From Lathyrus oleraceus (lineage: Eukaryota; Streptophyta; Magnoliopsida; Fabales; Fabaceae), in the NCBI RefSeq assembly GCF_024323335.1, contig NC_066584.1:236263494-236327493 (forward strand): 64,000 nt of DNA, written 5' to 3'. Below, in pieces: positions 12,001-25,040 of the stretch (its first letter is position 1; the number at the start of each line of letters is the position of its first letter). Both the position numbers and the translations under genes were made by a program. The notes under the pieces were generated by a model, which did not search any database, had not been told where the DNA came from, and saw only the letters and a program-made list of their open reading frames with translations.

Positions 12001-14311
12001 CAACAAAGTCAACACAACAATTTCCATATTTTTCTGATTTTTCTACAATTTTCTATGAATTATTTAACATGTTTATGTATTTTTTAGAATTATTTGGAAT
12101 TAATTGAATTAACACAATGGCATTTCTGTAAATAAACATGGCGCGGGCGGTAAACATGGATTTCAAATATTTGAACAGAAAAATGGATCAAACCAAGCTC
12201 TATCATCGTTTTCAGCCAAGAATTTTCCAGAATCCAAAAAAACGAAGAACAACAAATCACCATGGAAATGAACAAGTGGATAGTCATTCGAACCGTACGA
12301 GCATGAGGAACACGAATATCAACCTATGTTTGGCTAAAAGTTCCTAAATCGAACGAATCGTGCAAGTTAGGGTTTGTGTTCATAACTTCAAATCCAGATT
12401 TACTACGCTATGGTTCATCATTTCACAATCCAAACCTATCATTGTAATCTACACAACATGAACTACAAAACGCATATAAGCTTGAAGCAAACTATGAGAT
12501 TCGGATTTTCTCAAACCTGGAAATGGCAGCAGTGAAATCAGTGTTCTTCGAGCTTTTCTTCCTCAAACAGATGAGCTATGACCTTGTGGAAATGAGATGC
12601 TATGCTCAGCTGCGCTCGATTTTGCTCCTAATGCTCAAACTCTTCAATTCACCATGGATGATGCATATGCAACAGTTGCGATGCAGCACTCTATTCCTTC
12701 CAAACAGCTCGAACAGATGGAGAAGAAGATGATATGAGTTGAGTGCAAAAGGAATTTCAAGGTTTTATCTGAAATCGAAGGAGATTGATGAATTTGAAGG
12801 TTCTTGAGTTCTTGATGAAATTGAGAGAATTGCAAGAGGTTTTCAGATCCAATTTGGGGAAATGTGAAAATCAGTTATGATTAGAATGTGTTTTTGTTTA
12901 TATATGAATGCTTAATTATCCCTTAATCAAGTTTAATCAACCAAATGCATTGTTAATGTAAATGTCATTTTCAAAGTGGGGGCAAAATTGGAATTTCCAC
13001 ATAACAGCCAATGCCACCTGTTTTGACAGCTCACACAACTTCCAAATGTCATGTGTGAGCTGTAGAAACTTGTCTCATGCTTATTGGATGCACCATTCTC
13101 ATTTTCACCTTGTGTTTGCAATTTGTCCAATTATGCACTTCCATTTTTCAAACCAAATCCCAAACCATGAAGCCTAGCCATGAAGTGATGATTCCAACAA
13201 ATTTTAAATGCCATTCATGAGGTGTAGCAAAAATCCCCACTCAAAAATTCCAATTATTTCACAAGTTGGACAATTTTGCCCTTGGTCCAATTTAACTGTC
13301 CAATTGAAATTTGACTTTTTGCATTGACCATTTTTGGAAAAATCCAATTATGCACCATGAAAGTACATGTCAAATGGAGTTTGTGCATATAAAGAACTTG
13401 CAATTTGGACAAACCATGTGGAAATTATGGCCTCCTGATTATGGGTCATTTTTGAATTTCACTGAGCCCTAATTTTCCAACCATACATGGGATTTTCAAG
13501 TTCTTGGACTTTTTGGAAAGGTGAGAACAAGATCTACAACTTTCATGTTGAACAAATTTTCATTTGAAGCTTCCTTGGACACGTGGCCTTGAGGTCAAAA
13601 ACTTTCCATTTTTGGAAACTTCAATTACAAGTCACTTTCTATTTTTGGCAGTTTTTGTCCTGACTTGATTTTCTTCATTCTTAAGCTTTGAGATATCATT
13701 TAACACTTGTTCCAACATGAATGAAGTGTCTCCCACTTGTTTCCACCTCCAAATCCATCAGATCATGTACAGTTGACCACAATTGACTTTTCAACTGATA
13801 GATGAACCTGGCAATGCATAGATCAAATTGAACCCCAATCTTCAACTGAAATGGCTCAAGGGTGAAACCCTAGCCTCAATAATCACCATATAATCACATT
13901 ATGAACCCCATCACCATCAGAAGCCTCCTCTCCTGATCCAGCCCTGATTGGCCCAATGCAACTGATTAGGGTTGACCAGTGGTCAAAACCCTAATCTCAA
14001 GGAATCCTCTTCAATCTTCTGATGACAAACAACCATGATGATGATGATGTATCAATTCCATCAAGATGAAGACCAACATCCATTGAGAATCATGAAACCC
14101 TAATCTCACAGCCCAATCCTCAGATGGCCATGATCAATCAACAAACCCTAGGCTTGCACTTGGACTCTCCATCTTCTGATCAAGACTTGGGAGAATGGCT
14201 TGCACAATGTAACCACATGCTATGCAATATGAAATGCCTAATGCCCTAAAATGATATGCAAATATGTTAATGCTAGTCCCAAGAAAGGAGGGCAAATTTT
14301 GAGGTGTTACA
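9003..14311 (-). repeat. 5' LTR of Ogre A, about 5.3 kb
   Basis: The minus strand starts TGTAACACCTCAAAATTTGC at 14311 and ends GCGACA at 9003, next to the primer site. Its first 1018 bp match the truncated left LTR. The LTR has no gene. Open frames inside it (for example near 9313-9972 and 12138-12732) are repeat-driven or short. It includes a 68-bp tandem array at about 9400-9800. An ATG-initiated 69-codon frame at 12523-12732 has no recognisable similarity. Confidence 0.88.
9400..9805. repeat. 68-bp tandem repeat inside the Ogre A LTR
   Basis: ACACTCAAAAGGGCAAACAT, then GGAGCCCGACAGCCAATCCT and GGGCTTATGTCGGCATCCGA, recurs every 68 bp (for example ACTCAAAAGG at 9463 and 9531) about five to six times, with a diverged first unit. 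Because 68 is not a multiple of three, all three plus frames open with the same peptide shifted. These frames are not genes. Confidence 0.95.
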
Positions 14312-17300
14312 GAATGGAGGAGAATACGGTAAGCGCTGGGTCATATGTCCCATACCCAAAGATACTCAGAATGGGGGTAGGGATACTCCAATCCCACTCT
14401 TTCTCCATTACTTAAGGCTTGTATCGTACAACTTGATTCATGATTGATAAGTTGTTGATTGTTGTCCTTGCTTTTATTGTTTTTTTGCTTTTGTTGTGAA
14501 GAGAGACTTGTCAATCGTATGATTAGAACTGTGTTAAAGTCTATGAATAGAGGTGAATACGATGAGCGTTGGGTCATACGTCCCATACCCAAAGATACTC
14601 AGAATGGGGGTAGGAATACTCCAGTCCCACTCATTCTCTATTGCTTAAGGCTCGTGTCACACTCTTCTAACTTTGATTTAACAAGTGTTGAAGATGCCAC
14701 CTTTGATGTGCTTGAATAATCCGCTGCTTGGTATGACTAAGGATGCCTTGATTGAAGATCTTGTCTTGAGGCCTTGAGCTCCACATCTTGGAAGAAAAGT
14801 CTTATTAAGTGACCAAGGGTCTTTTGTTCACTCAAATTAGACTAGGGGATTATACAAGTTCAAAGGATTTAATTAATCAAAATCGCTTTTGATCAATTTA
14901 ATCAGGGGTTTTGTTTTAGTTTTGTGGGGAACTAATTTTGGATCTAGTTAAAGTTAGTAATTGTTAGAAACTATCCTAAGGGATCATGCATTAGAAATTG
15001 ATTGAATATTCTAAGTTAGAAGTCCTAAGGGAGCATTTAAAATATTGATCAAAATCATGATTAAAATTCTGTGTTAAGTCCTACAATTATTAGGAAATGA
15101 TCGAGTTCTAATCCTAAGGGGAGCATGCAATTTCAACACAAAATATCAAAATAAGCCCATAAGAGCAAAATGGTCATTTACTAAAGTATGTATAAGTTTA
15201 ATCATGGCCCTAAAGTTGAGAAATTAACCTAATGTTGAGAAAATCAGGTAATTCTAAATTTGATCAAACCTAAGTGTCTCTAATCAAAATCTAATTAAAA
15301 GTCCTAATTAAAATTCTAATGTAAAGTCCTAATTAAATCCTAATTAAATTGTAAAATGTGAATTAATCCTAGTTATATTCTAAAATGTGAATTAATCCTA
15401 ATTATATCCCAATTATATTCTAATTATATTGCAAGAAAAAAATTAAGAAAAAAATTAAAAGGAGGCGTGAATTGGAAAAGAGAGTGTAAAACAGAATTGG
15501 GTTGATGGGCTTCAGCAAGAGCCCAATACAATTTTTTTTGTTCCACTGGCAAAAACAAAAACTGGGGGGTGCGAACAGTAGAAACGTGAATGGGCCTCTT
15601 GAGCCCAAACACTCCCATCACTCCAAACAGGGGGCGCATGTAATAAACTGGAGATGGGCCTCTAAGCCCAAAATGCAATAATGTCCATTCCCGAGGGGGG
15701 TGCATTAGAAGTTCAAGAGTGGAAACAACAAAATATCCATGGGCCTGTAGAAGCCTAATTCACTTATTTGTAAACTAAAAAAAAGGGTGTGCGTTAGCAA
15801 GAAGTGGTGTGAAAGGATGAAGTTCCATGGGCCTTGAGAATCCGAGCCCATCATACCCTCCCTGTTGACTTGTACAAGTCAACAGGTTTGAACTAGTAAA
15901 TCTCGCGCGCTCAAAAGCTTACCGTCACTAGCCGTTAGCCACCGCGCCGACGGCGATGGCATCCCAAGACCTAAGTTCTAATTGCCAAATTATGCGCAAA
16001 GACGCGCTGGTAACAAGAATGAGGTCCATTTGTGGGAAAGATTCATGGATCAACCGAATCAAGAGGATCTTGGGAAGAACCCTAGAATTCTAAGTGCGAA
16101 TTAAATGGCGTTGGTGATCAATTAGACTCCTACACTATGGGGCTTCTGTTTCTCATACCAATATCTCCTAACAGGTGAGCTCAACGCAAGTGAAGCAAAA
16201 CTACATACCGGAGAAGACGATTATAACAGTTTGCCGGTGAGTTCTTGACTTTGCCTTGCACGCTGTCTTTCTTCCTTTTTCTCCTTCTCCTTCCTTTGAA
16301 CTTCAGAATCGTGAGTACCAGAAATGGAATGGCAGTGGTTAAGCTCAAGCAATATTGAAGCTTCAATGGCTTTTTGTGAGAGTTAGAGCTTTAGTGAGGG
16401 AGAGGGAAAAGTTGCAGAGAGAGTGTGCACAAATTCACAGGGTTCAAAGGGTTCTGAAAATGAGAGAGGTGCATTGTTTAAATAGGTTTTAGGTTTGGGA
16501 ATTTGGTAGCTTTGGACTCAGGTTTGGAGTTAGTTAGTGTTGGCTTGGAATTAGTTAGTATTGACTCACTGATTCAAGTGAGAACTCAGTTAGTTAGTGA
16601 AGTTGAAACTCAGTTAGTTATGTTAGTTTAGGTTGATTAGTGAATGAGTGAACTTGAGGTTAGACTGGTGATAACAGGTTAGAATTAGACTGAAGTTCTG
16701 AAACTGATTCTTTGGTGACCTGCTGCACTTGTTGCAGGTTGGACCTAAGTGACTTGGTTTTGTTTGAAGTGAAGGATAACTTTGGTATGTGTGTTAATAG
16801 GTTAACTGTAGCAGGTAACATTATAGTTAGGTGATGAAGCCATTATACCAAAAACAACCTGTTGAACTGGTAATGGTCAAGGGCAAGTATGCTCTAGATT
16901 AAATTTTGAAGTGATGAATGGATTGTTTTGGTTCAAAATTTGCTTATTCCTTCTCACTGTTTGTATTCAGATCCTGCTCTCATTTGTTTCTCTTGCTGCA
17001 GCATGAACTTGGCATAACATGTTCAAACCAGCATTTAGCCATGGTAGCTTTTTGATACAAGCTTTGAAACTGTTTGGCTTTGAGGTGTGCACACTGTAAT
17101 TAAGGTATAGTACTGCTACTCACTTGGTCTTACAATTCCATGTTGGATCATTCTTCCAGTTCAACATATGGTAGGTTGTTAGGTTTTGGCCTATGATTTG
17201 CTCTACAAACTCATACCTGATTATTTTCCCACTGTTTGTACCCATCTCTTGCTTCCTTTTGCACTTCCCTGGATTGATGTTTTGATGTGGGTTTAGAACA

Positions 17301-19325
17301 AGGGCATGAACGGAGATAGGTTATGTTCTTTGTGCAGGGTATGTGAACCAATGTAATGCTATGAATTTATCCTTGAGGTGCTTGATCATGTGGTAATCAT
17401 GTTTGCAGTTTGCAGGTTAAATTTTGTTTCTACTGCCATAACCAGTTGTCTTGCTAGCAGGATTTAGGAATTTACTCAGGTGGTAGCAAGTTTGGTGTTA
17501 TATTTGGTTCATGTTTCATGTCATTACAACAAGTGTGTTACATGTCTATTCAATGCCCCATTTTTGACTTCATAGCTTAGTATTTGACATTGATATACAT
17601 TGCCTGTTATTACTGCAAGTTGCAGGGTCTTGATGCCTTGGTCGGGTTGGATGGTTTATGATGTTGTTGTCTTGAATGTTGCAGGATTTTGGGTTGCTGA
17701 GGAGCTGATGATTTGCATTGCTTGAGATGCCATGATGACATGATGTTGCAACCTCAATATATGGACTATTGTAGTTTGTTGTGTGATGTGTGTTTAGGTT
17801 TGATGGAGATGTTGTTAGTGCATAAATCTTGACTGAAGTGTGTCATGTCATACATTTTGATTCACTAGTTCTTTTTGGCATGATATAATTGCCCCATGTT
17901 AAGCACATTGGTTCTGGTTTGGGTATGTTTATGTAGGTTCAATGGCTGGACTGGTTCGATAGAGTGCCCTGCTTCTGCCTTCACTTGGGACCTAATGCAG
18001 GATGGTATTGATGATGGTCTGATATAGCAGTCCTCCTATTTGAGATGCAAGGTGCATGCTGCAACATGATAGAGGTATATGCCATGGTAGATCTTCAAAC
18101 GCTAGCTGATGTATCATGTACCATCTATTATGAATTGGCTGCAGGATTCTCTTTTGGTGCAAAGCTCAATTGTGGCAAAGTTGCAAGACCAAAACCTAAG
18201 ACATGGAAATGCATGAAACTAATGAGAAATAAAATCCACATAGCCAACTTAAGGTCAAAACAGAGATGGGGGATGGAATTGGAGCTTAGGACCAGTCATT
18301 TAGTGGTTAGGGATGGTCAAGGACCTAGGTTGACTTTGGTCAAAGTTGACCAAAAAATTAACTGTTGACCAAAGTCAACAACTTGTCAAGATTCACTTTT
18401 TTTGTGTTTTTTCTTGTAAATGGACAATGGAGTGATGATTATGGTGAAAATTAGGGTCTAGGGAATTTGGGTTGACTTTGGCCAAAGTTGACCAAAAAGT
18501 CAACAATAGGTCAAAAATTGTCAATACTTGTAATTTTTCATGTAAAATCAATGTGATGGTTTAGAATGGTTTGAAATGGATTACAAATTGTTTGAAATTG
18601 GTTTCCAAGTTGTTTTGTTTTATGTACATGAATGCTTGATTTTGAAATGAAAGGATATGGCTTGACTGGTAATAGACATTAACATGGTTCATGAACAACG
18701 ATATGAATTGGTGGAATAATATTAAGGTTTGACTGAAATAACCATCATGAGTCAATAGGCATGACCTATACCTTGATTGTAACACAATAGGTTTGGTTGT
18801 TTGGATTACCAGGGCCAAAGATGCACCAACACTCAGATGGACCAAACAATGGGACATTGAAACCAAGATGTATTCAAGACCAAGTGCATTGACAATAGTA
18901 GAAAAATGAGTGACATTTAGGGTTATGAATGTCACTAGATGAAAAGTCAAACCACCAAGTCAATCAGATTCATCATCTCCTTGATTAGGGTTTTGGAGAC
19001 CAAGATAAGGCCTGAGGAAGCTCCATAAAGTCATGCCTTGAGGAATTAGGGTTTTGAAGGCCCTAGATTGTCTGGTCTCACCTTTGTTGAAATCAAACCT
19101 TCACCACCCTCCTTAGGGTTTCACATCCCCTATGCTGATGATGTGATCAAACCATGCCTTTGGACTTTGATATATGTGTAAACCCTAACTTTATGAGCCC
19201 AAGTTTCTTCTGAATCCATGATGGATTATGCATGTGGATGAATTATGAATGTATGCAAGTCATTTCCTGATCCAGTGATTGAATGCATAGGTGAGAAAGG
19301 GGAGGGAAAATTTAGGGGTACAACA
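14312..19325 (-). repeat. Partial LTR of Ogre-like element B, interrupted by Ogre A
   Basis: The minus strand begins TGTTGTACCCCTAAATTTTC at 19325 and runs to 14312, where the 5' LTR of Ogre A begins. Its left part shares with LTR E (52.4-55.1 kb) a diagnostic unit containing CCCATACCCAAAGATA(C/T)TC followed by CTTAAGGCTC. That unit occurs twice here (around 14340 and 14573). Its right part has repeated TTGACTTTGGTCAAAGTTGACC words typical of Ogre-family LTRs. No gene is supported. About 5 kb of a longer LTR is visible and its end lies beyond Ogre A, outside the window. Confidence 0.7.
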
Positions 19326-20460
19326 GACATTAGTAAGAATAATGATTACTAGAGAAAAGCAAGAACAGAAGAAAAGCCCGATCAATGAAAAGGTATTTAG
19401 TGTCATGAATGTGAGGGTTTTGGTCACATTAGATCAGAATGTCCCACATATCTCAAGAAACAAAAGAAGGGCTTGTCTGTTTCTTTGTTTGATGATTCCG
19501 AAGGTAAAACTGATGATGAAATTGCTAAGCATGTTACAACGTCACTAGTAAATATGAATCTAATGAAAATTCTTGTGATGGGGATGTTTCTTATGAAGAA
19601 TTGGTTGCTTCATACAAAGAGCTTTATGTCAGAAGTGAAGAGGTGTGTAAGATATAAAAAGAGCAAAAGAGAATCATAACTCAACTATAAGCTGAAAAAG
19701 AGAAACTTTTATCTACTGTAATTGATCTTGAAGATGAGGTAACTTTATTGTCTTCTAAACTTGAAAACATGACCAAATCTATAAGAATGTTGAATAATGG
19801 GTCTGATATGCTAGATGAAAATCTTCAGGTTGGAAAAGATGTTGGAAACTTAAAAGGTATAGATTTTAATTACCAATATCAAAATAAACAAGGAAAAACC
19901 CATGTGACAAAATTTATTCCTCCAGAAAGGAAGTATGAGCCAATGATGTCCGACCAAATGTTACAACATCCTGCAAGACATCAGGAAACTCAAACTAAAG
20001 TCAAGTTTTTGCCTTTGAAATGTCATTATTGTGGTAAATATAAACATAAGCCTTTTTGCTACAGATTACATGGTTATCCAAAACATCCAACACATCCTAG
20101 GGCTAATCATGTAATGATTAAAACTAGAAAGGAGTGGAACACCAAGGTTGTTCCACATGAAACTACTTATTCTTCCACATGCCTAATGTCCAAGGAAGAT
20201 GAAGTGAAGTTGTGGCACTAGGAACATCTGAATCTTAAAGGGATGTCTCTTGGTTACTCTACAAACAGTAAAGCTTACATAGTATTTAACTCCAGAACCA
20301 AGGGCGTGATGGAATCCATTAATGTTGTTTTTGATGATTCGATTATTATAAAAGGGACTGATATCGATGAAGATGTTGGAACAACATCTTAACAGACTGA
20401 TGCTTAAGAAAATATGGAAAACATTGAGTCAACACATTGTTCCAGAAAGGAATAAATCAA
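19326..20460 (+). pseudogene. SIRE gag-pol fragment with large internal deletion
   Basis: Piecewise translation gives a degenerate first CCHC zinc knuckle (HIRSECPTYLKKQKKG context, about 19420-19470) followed by an acidic stretch. A coiled-coil segment with SKLENMTKSIRMLNNGSDML follows (19751-19811), then a second zinc-finger (CHYCGKYKHKPFCYRLHGYP, about 20022-20083), and the start of a GAG-pre-integrase motif (VKLWH, 20206-20220). That motif runs after a stop into a C-terminal integrase-like NSRTKGVMESINVVFDD segment. This order, with protease and the integrase core skipped, shows an internal deletion. Frameshifts and stops occur at about 19656, 20219 and 20391. Confidence 0.7.
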
Positions 20461-21227
20461 ATGCTTCTGCTGACATTTGTGATGTTTGCTTTTCTGTTTG
20501 ATTTTACATGTTTTTTGTGAGCCTTTTCCCTAAGTATTGCACCTCTGTATGCCATAGTCTGTACCTCTAACTCACATGTTCTGCTACTGATTTGCTCTAT
20601 TGTTTTGTTGCCTTTGATGAATGTCTACTTGGTTTGTCATATTCTGGCTAAAAATGGGGAGTAGATAGTGAAGAGTTGTGCTATTGATTTATTTTTCTCT
20701 CTATGTGAAGGTTGTTTATTTGAGAGGGAGTATGTTTCCTGTGTGATAGGGGGAGTTATTTATGTGTTGCTGTTCATGACATTCAGGGGGTGTGTGATTC
20801 GTTTGTACAGAGACTGTTGTGTACTTGCTATGATGTCAGACAAAATGTCGTGGCATTTTGTTTCAAAGAATTCTGTTTGTGCTTAGGCTATTGTGTACTT
20901 GTTGTGATGTGAGACTGAATATGCTGACATCTTGTTTCAGAGAATTTTGTTTGTGCTTAGGCTGTTGTGTGCTTGTTGTGATGTCAGACAAAATGTCTTG
21001 ACATTTTGTTTCTGAATGAGGCTCGGAGTGTGAAAGTTTATTTCTCTCGATGTATTTTTTGTGAGGCTGGGTTTCTACTACTTACTTATGTTGTGTGTGC
21101 CTCTGATATGTCTTGGTATTATACCAAGTGTTTGATTTTTGTGCTTGTGATTATTGTTGCTATTTTATCTTTTCTCCAACTATATGATGCAAAGGTTGTT
21201 TTAGCCAAAATTTACCAAAGGGGAGAT
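20461..21227 (+). other. 3' noncoding tract and polypurine site of element C
   Basis: About 0.8 kb of T/G-rich sequence with no protein-like frame. It contains three related copies of a segment with TTGTGATGTCAGACAAAATGTC (around 20823, 20900 and 20974). It ends in the purine run CCAAAGGGGAGAT directly before the LTR. Confidence 0.5.
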
Positions 21228-22390
21228 TGTTAGTTATGTGTTTTTATGATTGACACCAAGTTTGTTAAAACTTGTATCGCAGCAAGATGTTGAGCAAGAT
21301 GTCATGACATGTTGATCAGACATATTTGCATGTTTTGTTTTACTTCTTGGAAGACTTATTTTATTATGAGGTATTTGAAGATTCTCTGAATATTTAGCTA
21401 TCATATCTGACTGTCCAAGAAGGTTTATTTTAGGAACTCTTGTTTCGTTTCCAGCTGTGCACTTGTTTCATAAAAAGGGATGTTGAGATATTTTAAGGAA
21501 ACATTAGATCATATTTGATTTGATTCTGAAAAGGATTATGCAGGCTGGATGTCAAAACATTTATGGAGCATCAAATTTGATTCTGTAGAACAGATGTCGA
21601 AGCATTTATGGAGACATCAAATTTGGTTTTGCAGAACAAAATGTCGAAACATTTAAAGAAACATTTGATCGTGTAGACTGGATTTTGAAACATTTATAGA
21701 GACATCAAATTTGATTATGTTGAACAAATGTCGAAATATTTATGGAGACATCAGACTTGATTATGTATAATAGATGTCGAAATATTTAAGGAAACATTTG
21801 ATTATGCATATTAGATGTCGAAACATTTAACGAGACATCAGATTTGATTTGATTTAGTTTGTTTTAATCTACTATTTTTTTAGCCCGAAGCCCATGCCTA
21901 CCAAAGCCTATTTAAAAAGGACGTTACTAAACCTAATTGACAAGAAGAAGAAGTGCTGAAAATTGTCTTGGTTAAGATTTAGTTGTCATTGTTATTTGTG
22001 AGTCATTATAGTATCTCTTTGATACTTGAATTGGACTCAGTTTATTGAGTTGTAATTATGAATCACTCATGAGCTTTTAAGCAAGAGTGCATTATGTTTC
22101 ATTGGAAGTGTGTTAACTTCAAACTAATATTGTTATAATGGATTCCTTCCTGGCTTTGATACCCCTAGATGTAGGTGATGTTGCACCAAAATGGGTTAAC
22201 AATTGACCTGTGTTATTTTCTTCCTGCTTTTTATACTGTTATTGTTTCTGGTGTGGCATGTCCTGAACCTGGTGTCGTGACATCGTATACGACATCTGTT
22301 ATCTACTTACTATTATTGTTGTGTGAAGTCCTGATATTAGTGTCGTGACATCGCATACGACATCTGATATCTGATTACCAGAATTTCACA
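21228..22390 (+). repeat. 3' LTR of SIRE-type element C
   Basis: It begins TGTTAGTTATG right after the polypurine run and ends about TTTCACA at 22390, where an unrelated coding tail resumes. The length of roughly 1.16 kb fits SIRE LTRs. It contains several diverged copies of GATGTCGAAACATTTA...GAGACATC between 21545 and 21845, and a duplicated GTGTCGTGACATCG motif at 22274 and 22341. The 5' partner LTR is not in the window, so the end is inferred. Confidence 0.55.
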
Positions 22391-23840
22391 GGGCACCCGC
22401 CATATGAGAGTCAAAGAAAGAAGTCTCGCGAATGGTCCTCATCTGCTACTGGTGGAACCTTTAAGAGGGATCGTGGTAAAAACTAAGTTGTGGAAGGCAA
22501 TTAATATAAAAATTCTTAGACACCATGTCCTGCTTCTGAAAGATTAACTTTAGGTAGTCACTCATATGCCTTTCCATCTTTCAAGCTTCCAAACACCTTC
22601 CTGTCTTGGTATTGGGGGTGTTATGCAAAGAAAACTCTTGCATCCCCAAGAGGGGGCTGATGGGATAAACTAGCAAGTGTACTAGTCTCGTCAAAGTAAT
22701 AAAATGATTCATCTTCACATTGGTTGTGAATCAAAACAATGTAATACAATGTGATTTAAACTAAAGAATCAAGGGGTCAGTAGTGATTTGGTACAAAAAT
22801 AAGATGAGAAAATTATCTGAGTAAAGCTAGATAAAGAGAAGCGATTATATCTTTTTATCGATCCCCTAATTATACTTGTTGGTGAATTATGTATCAAATG
22901 AATTACAATTAAGTTATAATCTCATGGCAAATTAACAAATTCACTATACCCAATTCGTTAGTGTACAACTCACTAATTTAAACAATAATTCTCTAATTTC
23001 TTAGGTTAATTAAAAGTAAAATCAGACATTTCTAAAATCGTTAATTCAAAAGCCACAATTTATAGTTACTTATTCCTAGTTAATTACTGAGTTGAATAAT
23101 TGCCCTAATTCGGATTGGTAGACTTACAGTCAATAATCCCTACTCATATGATATCAATTTGCGCACTCTTCAACATACAAAAAGTATTATACACAAGAAC
23201 AATTAAATAATTATTATAACATAAAAGGAATTCAAATAATAACAAACAATCGTATGGTCCAACATAGTACAATAGGTTAGTCTCAAAAGACCTAATACAA
23301 AATAACTTAGTTACTCATAGTGAAACTAACAATTACCATGAGTTAATAAAAAGTATTCATCAAAATCAATGGAATAAAATATATTCTCCATTGACTTCAA
23401 TGCTTTTCAAATTTGTGTTACAAAGCTCCTGCCTGTCACTTTCTATCTAAAATTTGAAACCCCTAAAAATGTAGGCAAAATCTCCTTTTAAAGCTTCAAA
23501 AAGCGTGTTAGGATTTCGTTGCATCGCAATCGTGTGGGTTTTCATCACGGTCGGGATATGACATCATCGCAACCATAGTGTCAGTATCGCGACCACGAGA
23601 AAAACATAAGAAAAATCACTTATTTTCTTCCATTTTCTTCAAATTTTTACCAAGTCCCAACTTTCTTCCTCTTTGTTATTTTGGCTCACTTCTTCCACGT
23701 TTTAGTTTGGCTTTTTCTCATAATTTCAGTGATTTGTCTAAATTTTCTCGCAAATATTACGTAATGATCAAGTGTCATCACAATCCGAAACTTACTATGT
23801 TGGTTTTCCTCAAATAACATGTCGACACACTGAATATTTC
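22391..23840 (+). mobile_element. 3' end of an Athila/Cyclops-like Ty3/gypsy element D
   Basis: After the SIRE LTR a short frame (22395-22487) encodes a basic tail ending in RDRGKN and a stop. Then come about 170 bp of leader, a purine run (CCCCAAGAGGGGGC, about 22644-22657), and an LTR-like start TGATGGGATAAACTAGCAAG at 22658. This layout (pol tail, spacer, PPT, LTR) fits the Athila group, and the LTR start resembles Cyclops/Calypso-type LTRs of legumes. The right end is uncertain, somewhere near 23.8 kb. Element C appears to have inserted into D. Confidence 0.45.
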
Positions 23841-25040
23841 ATATGAATCAAATCGCTTACCCTTACCAATTAACGTCACATTTCTTCTTCTGATCAACAT
23901 GTTTATTCTCTCCTTCAATCCAATTAATTCAGAAAAGTTCTTCCAACAACATAAATACTAAACTTGTCTCTCATCTCACCTTTAGTCACCCAATTTGATA
24001 AGGAAATCATACCATCGATGTAAAAAAACATTTAATAATAAATTTGTAAAATTTCTATCAAAGTCAATCAAAATCATTTTTTTTAAAAATTGAGTATTGT
24101 TTGAAACAAGTAAGTAAGTAAATGTTTATTCTGAATTATTAAATTAAGTATTCTTCATTAAAAATATTAATAATAAATATTGTTTGGTCTAGCTGTAAAA
24201 TTACTACCATTTAACCCAAAGGAATTTTTGTGTTGGAGATTCATGGGTTATAACCTAACTTAAAGGTCTCTATGTTTGATTTCTTATAGGAACAATTTTT
24301 TTATATATATTTTTTAAATTTTTATATTCTTAGTATTTAAAAAATAAATAATAAAATTCAAGGTAACAATCCAGTCACATTTTAAAAGTAAGAAAAAAAC
24401 CAATTTGAAAATAAAGAGATTAATATGACTCAGTTAAATTTTATAAGAGATTAAATCAGGTCTTTTTTTTTTGTTGGAGAATTAATTTAGATTTTTTGTA
24501 ATTTTTGTGAGGGAACAAAACGAGTCTCTAGTCTATAATTTATAACATATTTTTTTATTTAGATTATGTTTGGTAAAAATAGTGCTTAACTGATAAGTTA
24601 ATTTATTGTTTATTGTTGATGGTTGATGACTGATAGCTTATAGTTGATGGTTAATAACGGATAACTAATAAGTTAATTGAAGTATTTAATAAAATTAACA
24701 ATTAACTAACTTATAAATATAAAATAATGTAAAAGACATTTAATATATATTTATTTAATTTAAATTAAAATACAATATAAAAAATAAAAGAATTTTTATT
24801 AAAATAATAAAATAAAAATGGAAGAAAAGATGATAAATTATAAAATATAAGATAAAATACTATTTAAAATAGCGAATAAAAAATAAATTATAAATTAATA
24901 AAATAAACTATAAATTCATATAAAAAGATTCTTACTTACAAAACAAATCTAAATTGTGATATTAGCTTAAGTTATATGTTATAAATTCGAAAATAAGGGA
25001 GGAAATACTATATTATTTTAAAAGAATAAAAATAAAAGAT
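23841..25040. other. AT-rich gene-upstream spacer
   Basis: About 1.2 kb upstream of TIO with no supported gene. Around 24563-24965 there is a GTTTGGTAAAAATAGTGCTT segment with repeated TTGATGGTTGATGACTGATA-like words and a matching AT-rich tail. It may be an old hAT-type MITE, but its ends are unclear. Confidence 0.4.

Larger units (their letters stand above)
1..14311 (-). mobile_element. Ogre-like Ty3/gypsy retrotransposon A, internally deleted, right-hand part in window
   Basis: Minus-strand LTR retrotransposon read right to left: 5' LTR 9003-14311, primer site 8983-9000, shortened gag 7843-7004, decayed RT/RNase H around 6700-5316, integrase C-terminus 5315-4836, a long repeat-rich noncoding tract, a G-rich polypurine stretch just above 1019, then the 3' LTR running off the left edge. 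The roughly 5.3-kb LTR, the tRNA-Arg-type primer site and the protein fragments fit the Ogre lineage known from Fabeae. The internal region is only about 8 kb, well short of what I recall for full Ogre (about 13 kb). ORF1, the capsid part of gag and the integrase catalytic core are missing. The two LTRs are nearly identical over the 1018 bp that can be compared, so insertion was recent even though the coding capacity is largely lost. Confidence 0.85.
19326..22390 (+). mobile_element. SIRE-type Ty1/copia relic C, 3' part
   Basis: A plus-strand copia element interrupted on its left by LTR B. Visible in order: C-terminal gag with zinc-finger remnants, a fused scrap of pol, a 3' untranslated tract, a polypurine tract (CCAAAGGGGAGAT, 21215-21227) and a 3' LTR (21228-22390). 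Protease, most of integrase and all of RT/RNase H are deleted. The 5' half would lie left of Ogre A, outside the window. Confidence 0.7.

Noticed and set aside
12138..12835. Several short frames in LTR A
   Set aside because: No family similarity, inside an LTR, on the strand opposite to the element's genes.
24563..24965. hAT-type MITE upstream of TIO
   Set aside because: Suggestive GTTTGGTAAAAA start and AT-rich body, but I could not define matching ends or an 8-bp target repeat, so it is only mentioned under the spacer.
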